NCBI RefSeq assembly: GCF_963924675.1 | Contig: NC_089222.1 | Span: 115,521,316 to 115,585,315 of the forward strand | Direction of reading: 5' to 3' | From: Phocoena phocoena | Taxonomy: Eukaryota > Chordata > Mammalia > Artiodactyla > Phocoenidae | Length of the DNA stretch: 64,000 nt | Shown: positions 50,002-62,415 of the stretch, piece after piece | Numbering within the stretch: the stretch's first letter is position 1 | Layout: each line of letters starts with the position of its first letter | The notes under the pieces: generated by a model | What the model saw: the letters and a program-made list of their open reading frames with translations, nothing else | What the model was told of the DNA's origin: nothing | Databases searched by the model: none | Position numbers and translations under genes: made by a program

Positions 50002-50159
50002 ACTTATTCTTTCTTCCTTGTCATCAATTCGAATTTTATCTTTTTTCCAGTAGATGGTGGGTTCTGGGTGTCCCCGGGGAGGTTGGCACTCCAGGATTGC
50101 AGGCTCTCCGGCTGCCACTACAACATCTGTGGGATTTTGCCGGAAGTCATCTCGTAACA
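50002..50159 (-). CDS. ROBO2: ROBO2 exon 3: first half of Ig domain 2
   Basis: This 158-nt coding exon of roundabout guidance receptor 2 is part of the extracellular region that binds SLIT ligands. It is TG (the last two bases of a split codon) plus 52 codons. Translation opens [19 protein letters not shown] and continues with [20 protein letters not shown], ending DDKEERIS. The Cys in LEC is the first cysteine of the Ig2 disulfide and the Trp in IYWKKD is the core tryptophan. The acceptor reads ttcttcag|TG and the donor AGT|gtgagt. The 5' junction is phase 1 and the 3' junction phase 0. [15 protein letters not shown] and [14 protein letters not shown] fit ROBO2 better than ROBO1. From memory the human protein has Val where this one has Ile (KDKVRI versus KDKIRI). 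It joins directly to the exon at 47164-47284. Confidence 0.97.
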
Positions 50160-51114
50160 CTGAAGAAAAACAATTGTAGTAAAAGAAAACTCAATGACAG
50201 TAACTTTAGCTTTCTCTTGCAAAAGGTAACTTCAAGTCTTAACTTACTTTGTTCTAATAAAATTTACTGGTATTTACTGAGAACAGAACCACGTCCATCT
50301 TAAAATATGTTAGAGCCAATCTAAGCGCTTCATCAACAGGGAAATGGTTAACTCTATGACTATGAACCTTTGCTATAAAATCTGTGTTTAAAATGAGATA
50401 AGCCTAAAGAAAATAAGATGAGACACATTCATGATATAGTTTTGACATTTAATACAAACTCAAAGTACAAAACTGTTTATGTAGTATGATCCCATTTTCT
50501 ATTTAAAAAGCATATACGTATACATACACGTGTATAAATGCATTAAAATAAGTTGTTATACTTGTTATACTGAAAGCCCTGAAACAAGTCATGTGCACGT
50601 GGTCTGGGAGCATGTATGCCTGTTCAGTCTGGGAGGGGAAGTGGGGTGAGAACTCCTTGAGAAAGCCCTTTCTCGTGACATGAATATGGACAAGATCCAC
50701 ACTGTTTTCATTACACTTCTGAAGATAGACTCATTGTTCACCCTTGCAATGCACTAGCACCCACATACACAGGGCTACATTTTCATTCCGTCTGCATCTC
50801 CACCTGCCGAGCGACATCTGGGCAGCGTGACATTCGGAGCAGAGATATCCCTTATAGCGGTTTTGCCAGTCTGAATTTCCCCTCCTTTCATTAGGAGAAC
50901 AGCAGGTTGGACCTCCGTTGTAACCTCCGAAAATCTGGCATGCCTGGCTCTCCAAATGTCACCTGTCTATCTGTGCACTTTTCTTCCCCTGGCAAAATGA
51001 AAAGCCTGGAGAAATGACTCGGTCCTATCAGACTGCAGAATGCTGGTTTTATTTAGCAAATAAGGACTATATCTATTTTAGGGTAAACATTAGAAAAAGC
51101 AGTTGAGAAAACAG

Positions 51115-51309
51115 GTGAAGGAGATTAAAGGGTACAAGCTACCATTTATAAAATAAATAAGTTACAAGGAAGTAATATACAGCACAGGGAATATAGTCAA
51201 TATTTTATAATAACCTTGTATGATGTGTAATCTGTGAAGATATTTAATCACTACTTGTACACCTGAAACTAATATAATATTGTAAGTCAACAATACTTCA
51301 ATAAAAAAT
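51115..51309 (+). mobile_element. L1 3' tail, plus orientation
   Basis: Blocks atttataaaataaataagtt, atacagcacagggaatatag and ttgtaagtcaacaatacttc, with the terminal aataaaaaatg, mark an L1 3' UTR truncated at its 5' side. Confidence 0.7.
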
Positions 51310-51454
51310 GTAGTTGAGACCAGCTAATACACCATATAACACAACTGCCTCTGCTTTTTGTAACTGCCTTCACTTTTCCTATTCTTTGATATTCTAACAC
51401 AGACAAGGTTTTTTCCCAATGTACCTTGGGGTAAAAAAATAACCCCCCAACACA

Positions 51455-51550
51455 AATATATGTGTGTATATGTATATGTATGTGTGTTATACACATGTAC
51501 ATATATATACACACCTGCATACATATATACATATGAACACACACATACAT
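51455..51550. repeat. Alternating purine-pyrimidine tract with inverted symmetry
   Basis: The left half is TG/TA-rich (tatgtgtgtatatgtatatg) and the right half AC/TA-rich (catacatatatacatatgaa), pivoting around ttatacacatgtacat, so the two halves are roughly reverse complements. Confidence 0.85.
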
Positions 51551-52833
51551 TTTCTATATACAAATTGGTCAAGCTATTTGAAATTGGTCAGCTATTTAAA
51601 ATCAAAATCGGGCAGCTTGTGCTAACTTGTTATGTAAATCATCTGCTGCAAATGTGGATTAGGTCAAACCAACTGCCTTTCATGTCCTGTAATGAGACCC
51701 ACTTCAGCACTCTGGTTCTTTGTTGGGCCAAGTCTCCAGGTTAATTGTCATTCTCCAAATAAATAAAAATCCCCTGTCCTGAAAATAGGTCCAGAGAGAC
51801 AACTGAGTGACTTTTAAGGCTTTTCTTTTCTTGTCTCTTGCAACATGGTTTTCCATCTTAATGAAGTCATGACCTTTTATGAGATTAGAGAACCTTGTCT
51901 CCTACGGAAGGAGCAGTAAGAAAGAATTCAGCACAAATTGCTCACTCTTAGTTTATAAGCTGATTAATTTACTGCTTTAGCTGCTGAGGAAATGTGTTCC
52001 ATTTTAGCACAATGAACTACACATTTTTCGGTTCTCTTGTCTAACTGGCAAGAAGGATGTGATTTATATGCATAGGGGTTTGCTTCTGAATGCGCTGAGG
52101 GAAGTGTGCATTTAAATGTGATGTTCATGCAGGAGGGTAAGAAGGGGTTAGTTAACACTGTGCTTCCCTATTGCAGGTAAATCCTCAAGGTAGAGCAAGC
52201 TGGTGACTCATTTTTATCCTGAATACAGAACAGCTGCCTATTTATGCAATGTTGAGACCCGCAAAACTATGGTAACAGGGTGGTGAGCACCCCTACAATA
52301 TCCGGTACTGGCAGCAAGTTGTGTTTTGGCAGGCTCTCAATCTAGTCCAAAATGACACATCTGGACAGTCGGAGAACCTTCTCCAGAACTGGTCTCCTGA
52401 CAAGTAAGCCAAAAAGCCTCTGCTCAAACGGTACTTAGGACCACCGCAAATGATTCAGAAACACAGTATTACATCAATCTGCAACAAGCCAAATTAAGAG
52501 AAAAAAAAAAAAAGGTCCTTTGATATGGGGGATAAAAAGGAGGAAAATATCATAACAAACTAGGGGCTGCTGCTCTTAAACAATATAACGTGTGTTTATG
52601 GCGTTGACAAAAAAAGAAAATGACTCCAATTTGCAAATGAAGCCAAGAAATCTAACATCAACTGTAATTTTAGGCTTTCCGACTATTCACCCAGAGAGTA
52701 GAGTGAGATAATAGTATAATTGGTACTGCACCCTCTTCAACTTGTAAAATGCTCTCTGGGGTTTATAGAGTAATTCATTTTTGCTTAGTGATACCATTTC
52801 TTTTACATCTTTGGGGATAATAAAATGTGTTTC

Positions 52834-52858
52834 TTCTCTCTCTCTCTCTCTCTCTCTC
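52834..52858. repeat. (TC)n microsatellite
   Basis: This is a pure TC dinucleotide run of 25 bp in intron 2. Confidence 0.97.
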
Positions 52859-53874
52859 AAATAAAACATTCAAGAGAAAAACAACCCTTTCAGCAGGTTC
52901 TAGCACAGCAAACAAATATAGAATCTGTCTTAGGAAATAGAAAGTCATTTTTACTCATCTCAAATTGTATAAATGTTCTGATACCTGCTTCTGTGTTTCT
53001 GACGTTTGTATACCCATTCACAAATGTAAACAAAATAAAATGAAATATTTATTGTTTCCAAATTTTTGCTAATTATTCATTTCTGTCTTGGATTTTGCCC
53101 TCGGCTTTATGGCAAGTGATAAAAAATAGAAGGTGTTCTCTACAGTAAAGGATTTATGTATGTTAGATAACGGGAACTAAAACAGTCCTGTAAATGTAAA
53201 AAAGCAAAGCAAGTCCAAATTGAGTCGATATTCTTTTTCTCATTAAGCTCCTGTTCTAAAAAGAACTGGAAGCCATATTTTCAATGAGGCTTGACAACGA
53301 AGCCAAAACAAGAACATGCAGCAATATGTGTTTACCTAAAGCTCCAAACAAGTCTTTAAATAGGGTGAAGAGAAATAAACATGACGAACTGAAAAGAATC
53401 TGGTTAAAAAGACAAAAGCTGGGGGCAGGGTAGAGGCAAGTTGTACTTTAAAGAAAAAAAGATATAATAGGCACACTTTTGATATAGTACTTGCTTGCAG
53501 ATCTAAGTTTAGAATACAAGGGTTCAAATCTCCATGGGGGAAAAAGAGAAATCTAGTTGGCTAGAACCCAAATATTCATTTCTCTATATGAGCTGAAAAC
53601 ACAAATGAGACTTCACTAAGCTAGCCATAACCTGGGTTAGACTTGAATTCTCTTTACATTGACATGCACGGTGACTTAGAAAGTTATTCTGGAAGATCAA
53701 TAAATTCTGAATTACTACTGTGTTTGATATGATAGAGTTCATATTCATGACATAAAGATTTGTAACAAATTAATTCAATTCTACAAGAAGACACCGAATA
53801 CTACAATGTGCTTGGCGGTGTCTTATAAAGTGGTTAAGGGATACTGTATAAAACAGAAATGACATGACGGTGCC

Positions 53875-54459
53875 TGTGGTAGGCTTGTTCTCTAACGCTC
53901 CACAATAACCTCTCCCTCTTGGTGTTTATTTCTTTGTCTCATCCCCTCCCCTTAACTGTGGGCTGGACCTGGTGACATGCCTTTAATGAAGTGATGGAAT
54001 GTCATTTCAAAACTTAGGTTACAAAAGGTTGTAAGTTTCATCTTTTTGGTTCTGTCTGTCTTTCTGTCTGTCTCTCTCCCTCTCGCCTCATGTGCTTACT
54101 CTGATCATGCAAGATATGCCACACTGCTCGATGTAGAGGCCCATTTGGCAATGACCCGAAGGCAGCTTTTAGCCAACGGTAAGCAAGGAACTGAGGCTTC
54201 AGTCCACATCCCTTGAGAGCTCAAATCCTGCCAGCAACTACTGAAATTTGGGAACAGGAACGTCTGCAGTTGAGCCTTTACATGAGATCATGGCCCTGAC
54301 CAACATCTGCATTGCAGCGTTGTGAGAGAGCCTTAGGAGGAGACTAAGTTAACTCATGTCTGGGTTCCTGACCCACTAACAGTAGGAAAATAAATGTGTG
54401 TTGTTTTAAGCTACTAAGTTTTGTGGTAATTTGTGATACAGCAATAGGTGACTAATACA
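53875..54459 (+). mobile_element. ERVL-MaLR-type LTR with intact 5-bp target duplication
   Basis: The element starts tgtggtaggcttg, ends gactaataca, and is about 585 bp. It is flanked by gtgcc at 53870-53874 and gtgcc at 54460-54464, a 5-bp duplication as expected for LTR integration. The 3' part has the typical gttttaagctactaagtttt and gtggtaatttgtgatacagc blocks of MaLR-type LTRs. The subfamily is not determined. Confidence 0.7.
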
Positions 54460-55917
54460 GTGCCCTAAAACAGCTTCACATCTAGGTATCCCTTTAGAGC
54501 AGACCTCTTGGACTCTTGCTTCTTACTATCCCACATTCTTTAGCTCACCAAGTCCTCTCCCTTCTGTCCTAATTCAATAGTTCTCAAAATTCTTTTTTGC
54601 CTCAGTCAACAGAGACAAGGCAAATCATTACTCTGACATTTCATCATTTTAAAATAAATTAGCAATAATAATCAAATGAGACTGCATAATTAGCAGACTT
54701 CTGAAAGACACATTTCTGACTTACAACCTTACATGCTTCCAAGCAGTTATTAAAAATGTAGAGCCTAAAACATTATGGATGAAAGTATTCATACACACCA
54801 TCAGATAAAGAAGACCATCCACAACAAATTAAACTGATCACGGGAAAGGTAATTTAAAAAGAGATATGTAATTAAAAGCATGGTTAGCAGCAGTTGAAAC
54901 TTCTGGCAACTCAAAGCAACGCTGATCACAAGGCTTCCATGCCAGCAGGATTTCTCTCTGTATGTGCACCTGAGCTGTCAGAGCTGTGCAGCAAGAGACT
55001 TCTCAGTAGAAGACTGACGACTAGTTCTAAGAGATGCCCATCCAGTGCATATTTTAGTTTAAGAATACAAAATTTGAGTAAATCTTGATACTTAAAAGGA
55101 CCGTCAGAAGCCTTTAGTCATGCATAATATATGAAATAACAAGAAATTTTTTTTAAACTTGCTTTTTTGAATCAGCAGCACACACAGTAACACTTTGATC
55201 TCCCTATTTTAAAAGTAATTGCCCTACAATAACAGCTAATATTTAATGAGTACACACTATGTGCAAAACCTGGCATCATGGATATGTCATAGGTCATTTG
55301 GAATGACCTATTGTAGTGGACAAGTACAGAGTCTGAACCCTGCAGGTCTGACTCTAGACCCTACGCACAGTCATTATGCTACAATGATCTGTAATATCAC
55401 CTGTATCTATTTATTTTGTCCCCACTGCCCTAGTTCAGGATGTCCTTATCTCTTCCTTAATTACTTCCAGGGTATCCTATTTAAACTTTTTCTCTGATTT
55501 CTCTTTTAATCTCTCTATTGTAGCTATTATGAGTTTGCTAAAGTGCACATATGATGGCATCAATTCCTTTTTCACAACTTTTTAAATGGCTTTTAAGAAA
55601 AACTTCTCTTCTTAATGTGATATCAAATGTATAGAATCAGGTCTCTGTGTTTATATTTCCACACTCATCACATACATTTCTGCAACCCTCTTGCCGTAGA
55701 CACACAGAGGAACATCTAATTATCAGTGCACGTTAGCATATATGGTCTTTCTGCTTGAAAATCTTCCCCAGATACCTCTTTGTTCCCTTACTTTTTCCTA
55801 TTTCTTTCTTCAAACCCATACTGTTCCTTCAGTGTCAGCTTCAGATTCACTCATCTGAAAAGTTTTTTCTTTTACACTTACACAGGACTAGGTTACCCAC
55901 CACAGGACTCCCATCTT

Positions 55918-56221
55918 TTTTTTTTTTAATTAATTAATTTTTTTTTTTATATTTATTTTTGGCTGTGTTGGGTCTTCATTTCTGTGCGAGGGCTTTCTCT
56001 AGTTGCGGCGAGCGGGGGCCACTCTTCATCGCGGTGCGCGGGCCTCTCACTATCGCGGCCTCTCTTGTTGCGGAGCACAGGCTCCAGACGCGCAGGCTCA
56101 GTAGTTGTGGCTCACGGGCCTAGTTGCTCAGCGGCATGTGGGATCTTCCCAGACCAGGGCTCGAACCCATGTCCCCTGCATTGGCAGGCAGATTCTCAAC
56201 CACTGAGCCATCAGGGAAGCC
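55918..56221 (-). mobile_element. CHR-family SINE, longer older form, minus orientation
   Basis: This tRNA-derived SINE has a longer 3' part than the two short CHR copies: T-rich tail, ggctgtgttgggtcttcatt, then the shared GC-rich body, ending tcagggaagc. A 15-bp target duplication with one mismatch (cagg-A/G-ctcccatctt) flanks it at 55903-55917 and 56222-56236. The mismatch and greater divergence suggest an older insertion. Family naming (CHR-1-like) is by memory. Confidence 0.85.
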
Positions 56222-58880
56222 CAGGGCTCCCATCTTGAAGGGCATCAGACGAGTTCATTAAGTATACTTGACAGGTTGATTGAATTGATGAACTCCTCTT
56301 CAAAGGGTGTGTTGCAGTCTTTTTCTTATTGAATAAAATACACTACAGTGTTTTAATTTGATTTCAAAATGTCATTTCTGAAGAACTATTTAAGTTGGTA
56401 GGATTTAAGAGACAGTGCACTCGACTTGCCTACCTACAAGCTCGTATATCTCTAAAATAAAAGCCTGGCAGTTCAAAAAGGTCAGAAATCAATCACTCAA
56501 AGGAACAACTTATTTATGTGCAACCAATAAAACTGCTAGCACAAATTATAGTACATCATAGTAAATATTACAGTGGGTTAGGAAAAACAGTGATAGCCAT
56601 TTCTACCACTGGTACACATTATTTTCCTATCCTCATCACCAGCAGCACCTCTCACCACGGGGAATGATCGGGTGTAACCGCAGCCAGCCTGAAGTTCAGG
56701 TCCTCTACTCTACTTCCCAGGAAAGTGCACTGTCTTGTCCTGCTGCAGTAAATGGCTGTTGCTGACAGCCATGCTCTGACCCCAGGGGGAGCTCCAGCCT
56801 CAGAATGAAACTGAGGCTCTGAGAACTAGAAAAAATATCTGGGTTCTTGATGCCGTAACTGAACAAACCAATTCTGAAGACTGTGTTAAATCTGGACTTT
56901 CTACGTATGGGATCTAAAGAAGTTTTCTTTCATTTTTAGGCCAGTTGAAACTGAGTTTTCCCCTTCAACTGAAAGCTCTACACGGATAAGTTACAATAAT
57001 TCTGTATTTTTCTAAAGTTGCAAAGACCGAAAGACCTAATAAAGCTAAAGAGGAACCATCATTCACAACAAACTACTTTATTATATTTGGTACAATCAAA
57101 CAAGATATGGTCAGAATGGACAGGCCAGCCACCAGCTAAACAGACAACAAGATCTGATATTTAGGGAACAAGTCATAAGTGGTTTATTCTGCACAGAAGG
57201 GGAATGGGAAAGAAAGAACTCAGTGAGGAGACATCCTGCTACCGCTGTGCAAGCTGACACTCTGGCACCTCTGCAACACGCTGCCAATTCCAAAATGAGA
57301 AGGTCTCACCCCTCATCCCACTAAGAATCCCTGTGCAAGCAAATTCACTTAGCAAATGATCCAGATAAACCAGTGGTATGAATTGGAGCATGATAAATGA
57401 ACAGGGATACCCGGCGACTTGCTCATTTTCAAGTCATAGCATTTTGTGAAGCCTCGAATTCTGCAGGGAATAAAACACACAAACACACAACTCATCCAAG
57501 AGGAATGGCCAGCTCCAAATTCCTTAGCCAAGTCTTTATTCTCGAATCCTTTTTTTAGCCCTGTTCTGTCCTCATCCGCAATATAATTTGAAGTCCCCCT
57601 AAGAGTGACAAGCCTTCCTTAATGTTTTCCATTAATGTTTAAAACTTGCTGAAGGATTCTTAGAAATTGCATGGAAACATCATGCTCTCTGTAATTTGTA
57701 TCCGTAACCTCTGTAATGCATATGTTCTCCTTGGGGACCAAGAGTTGAGATCATTCATAAACTCTTGGATCACATGTGGCACTGCAAACTGGTGACATCT
57801 GACCACGGCAGACTCGAGGCCTGTCTCTGGTAATCATTTCCTTTGGTTTGAGTTAAGGAGCCAGCAGTTGGCACTCCTTCAACACTTGGAAGTCCTATTT
57901 TTGGCAAAGCCTAGCATCTGATATTTGACAGGGATCTGCATACCCTATCCATTAGCTTGTGAGGAAGTTGTGGACTGAGGCTAATTAATGTTTAATCAGT
58001 TCCTCTTTTTTCTTAAAGTGCCATTGTCCACAAAATTGGTCATGTGGGATCGATGTTTCCGGAATCACAGAAAACTCAAAGGCATGAGGGGAACTTAGAG
58101 GGTGTGTCCAAATATAATAGTAAGTCAGGAGGAGAACGGTGTGTAGAATTGAGGGTACTGGCCTAACTGTGTTCAAGGCGGCCTTCCTCTACTGTAAAAC
58201 AAAAACTCTCCACATCCCCAAAATGTTCTACTCTGCTACCCAACCTCCTTCCAGCACCTGCCCTTTTGCTAATTTCAATCTCAGTCACAGAGATAGCTAT
58301 ACCTCTGGATATTGGAAGAAATAATACATTGAATTTAAAATTCAGAACTACACAGATTAATCCTAAAAAAAGCATTAAGCGATGTTTCTCAAGATGGTAA
58401 CAAAGGGAAACACCAGATTATTTCAAGCTTAAATACTGCCTCCTACTTTCTCTAAATCTGGGTTGGGGCATTAGTAAATAAATAAGTAATCACAACATCT
58501 TTATAGCATTTACATTTACAGGACGATCACAAATAACCATCTGTCTGCTTCTAGCTCTTCAACCTGGTTCATGTCCCATGAGCCTCAAGTTTTCAGCTAA
58601 AGAAGTTAGGCTTTTAGGTATCAGGAAGGCTTGTTACAGGCGCTTTGTGGAATGTTTTTTTTTTTTTGGCCCACTATTTCTCATTTTTTTCCCACACTCT
58701 CTTTTTTGCCTCATTTAGCTCTCACTGTAAGACCAAAGAAAACAAAAAATTGAAAGGGACAAATATTTTTTATATTTTATATATATAAAATTTGTATATA
58801 TATATATCTGTAAAAAATTTTAATTCAATATACTTATATATTTATTTAAGTGCACATTTAAATTTAAAATATACATAAGT

Positions 58881-59104
58881 GGACTTCCCTGGTGGCTCAG
58901 TGGTTGAGAGTCCGCCTGCCGATGCAGGGGACACGGGTTTGTGCCCCAGTCCGGGAAGATCCCACATGCCGCAGAGCGGCTGGGCCCATGAGCCATGGCG
59001 GCTGAGCCTGCGCGTCCGGAGCCTGTGCTCCGCAACGGGAGAGGCCACAACAGTGAGAGGCCCGCGTACCGCAAAAAAATAAAAATAAAAATAAAAATAA
59101 AATA
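58881..59104 (+). mobile_element. CHR-type SINE (tRNA-derived), plus orientation
   Basis: This is a near-complete cetacean CHR SINE. It opens ggacttccctggtggctcag and has a pol III A box (tggctcagtgg, 58893-58903), a B-box-like ggtttgtgccc (58936-58946), a GC-rich body, and an (AAAAT)n tail. A perfect 15-bp target-site duplication, aaaatatacataagt, flanks it at 58866-58880 and 59105-59119. The intact duplication and low apparent decay point to a relatively young insertion. It is antisense to ROBO2. Long reading frames over this interval are SINE artefacts. Confidence 0.93.
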
Positions 59105-60000
59105 AAATATACATAAGTATTTATTTAAATTCAAACTTCAAGATTCATTACTGCCTTAAGGCTACATCTGTCAATTTGAATAAAGAAAGAAAGTGCTATC
59201 AAGTAAATATTAATGTGCTGCTTTATTCTGGATCCCAATAGATTCCTACTCTCCTCCCGCCTTGTTAGTCCTTATCTGAAGGCATTAGCTTTTACAGCAT
59301 TCAAACATTGCACAGTTCACAGAGGTACACAGTCTGCGCAGCTGTGTACCTCCGTCATTTCACCCTTTCCTAGTATCAGTGGGTTAGTGCTCTGATATTT
59401 CTCTCCCATGGTGTATTCTGACGTGCCTGATCAGCATGAATTACGATGCCAAGTAACTGCCAGATGTCATGAGTTACAAACTCAATAGTCTAAGGATTAT
59501 TACACATTAGGGCACCCTACAGTGCAAGGGTGTCCTGGAATTTATGTGTTATTTATTACCTATTGGCAAGGTCTCAAAGTAATCTCACCCCTGCTGATGA
59601 AATGAGGGTTGGAAGGAGAAGAAGGTCAAGGTCAACCTTCCTTGTCAAGAATGCCAGTTACTTTGAAACTACTATTGCTCTATCTTTTTTCCCGTCTACC
59701 TGAAACTCGACACATTTCTGAATAACTGAGCTATATGTTATAATGGGCTTTCAACGTGATTCTGCTGATTTCATGATTTCCAGCATTTCACCTATTTTAA
59801 CAACACATTTCATAACCAGAATCACCAGTGGTCTGATTTAGAGTGTAACAGTGAATCTCACCATAATTCATGAACTTAAAAATGACCACTGGGAGAGTAT
59901 GCTGTTTACTTCCCTGTTTTACACAGGAACATAGACCAAAGCATAACTGCGTGAGACTTACTTGAATTCAAATGCAACAATGAAAGTAGTTTTTATAAAT

Positions 60001-60082
60001 TTGTGGCGGTGATCACTCTGTAGTATATACAGCTGTTGAACTATAATGCTGTACACCTGAAATTTACATAATAAAAAATCAT
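60001..60082 (+). mobile_element. L1 3' tail fragment
   Basis: The sequence ggtgatcactctgtagtata and atgctgtacacctgaaattt, ending ataataaaaaatc, matches an L1 3' terminus with about 80 bp preserved. Confidence 0.55.
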
Positions 60083-61246
60083 GTTCCACATGCCTGTGGG
60101 CTCTTTAGTCTTTCCTATCTAATATTAAGATTTGCATACGTCCACACTGCAAAATATGGGCATTACTGTAAGCTTCAGGAATTTTGCTGAAATGGATGTA
60201 ATTTGACCTTTGGGAAATGTTCTCTTTGATTACTACATGACAAGAACTTTGAAATGTTTCCTAATCCAGAACATAGCATATTTACTTTTTAATTGGCTGA
60301 TTAAAAAAAAGCTCTATCATCTCTCTGCTCTATCCCAAAGACCCAGTAACCTTCTTTTCTTTTGCTACCAAATGAATTCTCAATGCTGCAGTTAATATTC
60401 AGCAATCTCATTACCCATCTACCATAAATCTTCAAAATCATCACCATATTTTGACAGCTAAGCAGGAGAAGAGGAAGCAAGAAGCATATCCAAGCACTTT
60501 TTATGAATGCAAATGTGCTAGAGACCACATTTAAATTATTTCAGAAAATTCATATTGTATCATTGACAACAACCAGCAAACAATGTGCTTGAACCTATGA
60601 GTAGCACGATTTCTTTTTTTCCTGAGGCTAACTCCACAGGCCCCCATCCAACCTTGCCATATACTCTGTGAAAACAAACTGACACCAAAGAACAAATAAT
60701 GGATATCTTTTTAAGGTGTGATACTGAGTTCTCATGATGAAAATGTATTATAAGTATGTTTTCCCCAAAAGTGTTTAAATATTTTAAAATTCATGTAAAC
60801 TCTAATCAAACCTTCCTCTCTTACATGAAACTAGAAAGAAGTCATATTAAGCATGGAGATTTAGAGAAAAATCTCCCTCTTCCTCATACCCTGTAGCCTT
60901 GGTCAGCCACAGAGTATATGCTCAGCAATAAGGGAATAAATCAAATTGCCCTCAGAGTTTTTTGTTATATTTTTATTTTCTGGGCTCCATGGTTATTCCT
61001 AGGACTAAGACTCAGTACAGTTTTACTCTCAAAATAGTCATGGATAAAAAATAAACAGAGCCACTTCCTTCCTGCTTGGTGAGGTGCCAACTCCCTATAT
61101 GGAGATAACCACCTAGTTGCATGTGATTGTTTTAGCTTCTCTGCCTGGGAGGGTACCAAAACTTAATAAGTAAGATTTATCAGAAAGTCTGCCAAACCTT
61201 TATTGCTTAGTTCTAATCAAAGCTATTTGTGATGCCAGATTATTAA

Positions 61247-61280
61247 AATTCACAAATTATTATAATTCACAAATTATTAT
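61247..61280. repeat. 17-bp direct duplication
   Basis: The unit aattcacaaattattat occurs twice in tandem, followed by the first bases of a third copy. Confidence 0.93.
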
Positions 61281-62164
61281 AATTCCTAATTTGGGCCATT
61301 TTCGTGCACCACATATCAGCCACTTCACCTCACTCTTCCCCAAACTTTCTACACATGGTAAAATTAGAAACTTTTTTCTTGATACTCTCAATGAACAATC
61401 AAATTATAACTGTTCTGAATGTAAGGCAAAATACATGTATTAAATGTGGGCCAAATAAGAAAATCAGAGGTTGGCAAATGGGTTAATTTTCAAAATGAAT
61501 TAGTGGATCCTAAATAATCAGATGTTACATATATTTATCCAGTGATGTCTAAAGCACATGGCTAATACAGCCCTTGAAATGGTTTTTTCCACATTCACTT
61601 AAAAGGAAGACCTTTGCTTCAGTGAGCTTCTAGGAGATATGGCTTCAGTTCATCACTGGGAATGTTGTCAGTTGATGAAAGTGCTGGGTATGGAGTTTGG
61701 ACTCTAAGACTTCTCATTTCCATGCTAATATCACAAGTAGCTGGGGAAAAATTTATTCATTCCTTCTGAAATCTAAAATCTTTAACCTTGCCTATTATTA
61801 TTTTATCTTCCATACTAAACATACTTCCATACTAAAGTTAATGGACGCATTCTTCATGATTATGCCAGGATAGTTCCAAGAAATCGAGGCAGAATGTTAA
61901 CTACCCTCCTCTTTTCTTCTGTGTGGTTTATTCTCTAAAAATCTCTACTGCCTCATCTTTGCCCTCTCAATCATAATTCATACCCACACTGGCCTTTCCT
62001 CAGGTCCTGGAACATAGCAAGCTCTTTTCCATCTTAGGACCTTCACACTAGTTTCTATTTCTAGGTGCATTCTAGTTCCTCTCCACTGTTTGCCCAGTTC
62101 CTTTCACGATACCTAGAGCTTCCATTTAATAAATGTTTATGGAACTGTTGCTTTTTGATGGGGA

Positions 62165-62415
62165 GGCAATATGGCATTGTGGTTAAAATAATGGGCTTAG
62201 TCAGAGGCCTGGGTTTGAGGCTCGGCTCTGCTACTTTATTAACTTGATGGTCTTAAGTCTCAGCCACGTTAAGGCTCACCTTCTTCATCTGTAAAATGGG
62301 GATATTAAAGTTTATGTCTTTGGATAGTTATGAAGAATAAAGAAAGTGATCTTTGTAAAGCACATTGTGAAGCAAAGGAAACACTTCAGAAATAAGAATT
62401 ATTATTGTTGTTAGA
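62165..62415 (+). mobile_element. MIR SINE
   Basis: Blocks ggcattgtggttaaaataat, gaggcctgggtttgaggctc, ggctctgctactttattaac and cttcatctgtaaaatgggga identify a nearly full MIR copy. Confidence 0.8.

Noticed and set aside
14113..50159. Assignment of the exons to ROBO1 rather than ROBO2
   Set aside because: Residues such as [30 protein letters not shown] and [13 protein letters not shown] match ROBO2 and differ from the ROBO1 sequence I know at the same places.
58820..59134. Overlapping frames of 67-104 residues with Arg/Ser/Pro-rich products
   Set aside because: They are translations of the CHR SINE body. The same peptides recur at the other CHR SINE copies (16038-16408 and 55984-56238).
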